Positions 61,701 to 64,000 of a stretch of 64,000 nt of DNA are shown here, piece by piece. The stretch covers positions 918,337 through 982,336 of the forward strand of contig JXTC01000030.1 in the NCBI GenBank assembly GCA_002914845.1, given 5' to 3'. Each line of letters starts with the position of its first letter. The stretch's first letter is position 1. The translations under genes and the position numbers were made by a program. The DNA comes from Trema orientale (taxonomy: Eukaryota; Streptophyta; Magnoliopsida; Rosales; Cannabaceae). The notes beneath the pieces were generated by a model. The model did no database searches. It saw only the letters and a list, made by a program, of their open reading frames with translations, and was not told where the DNA came from.

Positions 61701-63896
61701 GAACGGTCTTTCTATGGACTTTGGGTGGCGTTACAACATCTTTACTAAATACTTAAAATCATTGACCTGAAGGTTTTTCCAACATCTCACTACTATAACT
61801 CATGTTTTATGTTGTCTGTTGTTGCTTGCTTTGTCTCTATCAATCTGAATAAAGATGCCTTACCGTACTGGTGCAAATTTCTAGATGGTGCATTGCCATG
61901 GATTTTTTTATCCCTTCTTTTCTTTCAGCCTTTTAGGGGTACCGAAGGATGGTAGTTTAGTATAAAGATGCATTGCCAAATTGTGAGCCAAGATTTAAGT
62001 AATACAGGATTTAGAGTTTGGTGGTGTCTAGTTATGCTATTTTGAGGGAGTAGAGTTTGATTACATTTGATTGGATGTGCTCTGTTTCTGAATTAGCCAA
62101 ATCAAAATGGCAAATCATGCTGTCCCAATCGAATGTGGACCTATCTTCTCAAGTCTGAGACCTTTGTTTATGTTTCCATTGCACTTGAAAGTCTTGTTTT
62201 TTATTTTCCTTATCCTCTTTTGTCTTTGGCTATGGCTTAAGCTTGGTTGATGTCTTAGCATATGTCTTTTCTGAACTTTGACAGTTCTGGTCCCCAAATA
62301 TTCTTTTTGATGTCGTATTGTCATATTTGGTCCTGTATACGTTAAGCCTCTTAATTGGGTTGGGTAGCATTGTGTATCATGGGATGTTCCTACAGTTTTC
62401 ATCCCCCTGCACAGATTGGACACAATCAGGTTTATGCAAGGGAGATAGGAAGGATGATTAAAGGTTTGTTTAGGTTTTTTTATCAAGATTTTTTTTACGA
62501 TTAGGTATTAGGAGAAAGGAGATTAGAAGAAAGATTAAAGCATTGTCTAGGTAGTAGGTTGTTTTATCAAGATTTTGGTCCTATTTGTTATAAGACATTC
62601 GGAAGTCAAATATTAAAGAGCTGATTCTAGGATTTAAAACCTTCTCTAGTGTTTTTGTATTGCTGGTGACTTATAGTATCCAAGTACTTTTTTTCTATTC
62701 TCTCAGACACCATATGCTTCAAATTTTTGTATCTTTTTTAATTTTTAATTTTAATTGACCATCTTTGTTGTTCCTGGAAAAATTGGCAGGGAGGCTGTGA
62801 GCTGCCAGTATTGCAAAGGTGAGTTATTGTTTATAAGTCTTCTTTTGTCCTTGACTTTTTGTAACGTGGTTCTGGAGTAATACTCTATGTGTGTGTGCGT
62901 ATGTGTGGTTTGTTTGAATTTAAAAATCCCGCCAACTTTCCTACGAGTTTCAGTTTGGGTTTTAACTTAATGAACAGTGTCATTCAATTTGGTTCATAGC
63001 CTTTGTAGTCGACTGTGTAAATTTTGTTAAACTTGAATCAAACGAGAAAGTTGGGTAATGCAGTTGTCAACAATATGGATGAAAATTATTCTCAATGGCT
63101 ATCTGGGGCTTGATAAAGAATATATTTCCTTGTCTGAAAAAAGATTAAATTTAGTGTTTGTATTTTTAATTTTTCAATGATATGACTCCTTTTAGACATG
63201 CTAGGGTTGACAATCTCTGATTATTGTCGTTACAAAAAATTTCTTATATATTTATGATGTATGCAGGGTTTTTCCATAAAAGGCATGTTAGGAAGTCTGC
63301 TGGTGCCGTTATAGCAAAATGTACGTACACATGTCACCGATGCCAGAATGGGATGCGTGTAAACATTGATACCAAAAAAAGTAAAACTGACAAGAGAGGG
63401 GCCAAACTGAAATCTCAGAAGTCCAAGAGTGTTCAGAAAGACTGTGGACCCTCACGATTAAAAAGCAGTAAAAAAGTGCCAACTGGTGGACGAAAAGTGC
63501 AATCAAAAGGCAAACAGAAAGCTATACCCGCTGTGCCTCTACGTCGTTCAGCTAGGAGAGCTAAATGTGTATTACTGCAAACCAAAAAGCGTCGTGGACG
63601 CAAGAAAGGGAAACCGGTCAATTCGAAAACTAAGTCAAAAAAGGGAACTCATGAGAAGCCAAAGAAAGGTACTCCTTGCAGGAGGAAGAGAACGGAAGTT
63701 TCTCACAGTTACTGGCTTAATGGTTTGCAGTTGGTTAGAAACCCAGATGATGAACGGATTCTGCTTTTTAGGGATAAAAATTTTCTACCCCCTTCTGAAC
63801 AGTCACCTATCCTGCCAGATCAACCAAAATGCCAGCTTTGTGATGAAGCAGGACATACATCTACTTTAAGTTATATTGCTTGTCAGATCTGTGGAG
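55756..63896 (+). CDS. PTM: DDT domain PHD-finger protein, PTM-like (5' part; continues past window)
   Basis: Chromatin-linked PHD protein. In Arabidopsis PTM is also a chloroplast-envelope protein whose N-terminal part moves to the nucleus. Exons: 55756-57437, 57552-58166, 58500-59571, 60041-60329, 60422-60546, 60872-61332, 62790-62818, 63267-63896. Phases all agree, giving 1634 residues so far. Domains: Tudor/agenet-like start (residues about 1-55, GIVKSYEPSSGLFEVEYEDGD), an acidic linker with repeated DLN motifs (about 120-260), DDT (about 486-550, VPILDLFSVYACLRSFSTLL), WHIM-like helices (LNWDFLDLITWP), a canonical PHD finger (about 688-730, CCLCKMDGNLICCDGCPAAY-H), then Cys-rich and lysine-rich segments (KCTYTCHRCQNG, KCQLCDEAGH) heading a further zinc finger. 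The C-terminal membrane segments expected for PTM lie outside the window, so the nuclear paralogue At5g22760 type cannot be excluded. No break is seen. Confidence 0.88.
59543..59715 (+). repeat. Tandem duplication of the exon 3 donor region in the PTM-like gene
   Basis: The end of exon 3 with its splice donor (attgcatctgttaaacatat ... cacagtaagg, 59543-59625) is repeated at about 59630-59715 (ttgcatttgttaaacatatg ... cacagtaaag). The second copy lies in intron 3. Use of its donor would extend exon 3 through an in-frame stop at 59617-59619. Confidence 0.7.
61333..62789. other. Intron 6 of the PTM-like gene
   Basis: This is the longest intron of the visible gene (1457 nt). It separates the CGHCSKDV segment from the 29-nt exon 7, which supplies the SCQYCKG zinc ligands. 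No element with clear borders was seen, and the open frames here lack support. Confidence 0.5.
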
Positions 63897-64000
63897 GTAA
63901 TTGACTTTAGTTTTGTTCATCATTAAGCTTACCTTTTACATCAGAGATTTGTTTGCTGTCTATTTTCATATCATCACAGTTCCTGCAGCCTTTATTTGTA

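Noticed and set aside
61582-61770. Open frame in intron 6 of the PTM-like gene
   Set aside because: It has no conserved motif, lies between matched splice sites and begins in AT-rich intron sequence.

Overview
This is nuclear DNA from a flowering plant, most likely a eudicot. It is AT-rich, its genes are split by GT-AG introns, and it carries a plant CC-NB-LRR gene, a BURP gene, ABH1/CBP80, a PTM-type DDT-PHD gene and plant MITE, hAT and Ty1/Copia elements. No prokaryotic features, CRISPR arrays, rRNA genes or tRNA genes were seen. N positions (4267, 11651, 16166-16244, 45640, 46635-46638) mark contig joins or unresolved bases.

Layout. (1) 1-9.4 kb: a USP/BNM2-like BURP gene on +, whose promoter and first two exons occur twice in tandem (about 1.69-4.27 kb and 4.27-6.41 kb). 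The join is a single N, so this is either a real duplication or two haplotypes laid end to end. Two Mutator-like MITEs interrupt only the first copy, while a Harbinger-like MITE is shared by both. (2) 9.4-15 kb: a repeat-rich stretch with a trapped C-terminal fragment of a BAHD acyltransferase gene, nested MITEs, an LTR-like insertion and an old Copia remnant. (3) 15.7-31.8 kb: a broken CC-NB-LRR disease resistance gene on the minus strand, split by a 4.6 kb hAT transposon (8-bp target duplication), a 5.0 kb Ty1/Copia retrotransposon (5-bp target duplication) and a Harbinger-like MITE. (4) 33.1-45.9 kb: a complete nuclear cap-binding protein 80 gene (ABH1/CBP80) on +. Its 19 coding exons join in frame into 862 residues. 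(5) 46-55.7 kb: intergenic DNA with long-inverted-repeat elements, a minisatellite, a local duplication and a small gene relic. (6) 55.8 kb to the right edge: the first eight exons (1634 residues) of a DDT/WHIM/PHD chromatin protein gene of the PTM type, which runs off the window.

The two housekeeping-type genes (CBP80 and PTM-like) look intact. The BURP gene can be read from the first copy of its 5' exons plus exon 3. The NLR locus is a pseudogene that has collected insertions. The genes show no sign of acting in a shared pathway. I found no convincing undescribed biological system. The best leads are the duplicated BURP promoter and exons, the datable nested insertions, a hairpin MITE inside a CBP80 intron, and a run of DLN motifs in the PTM-like N-terminus.
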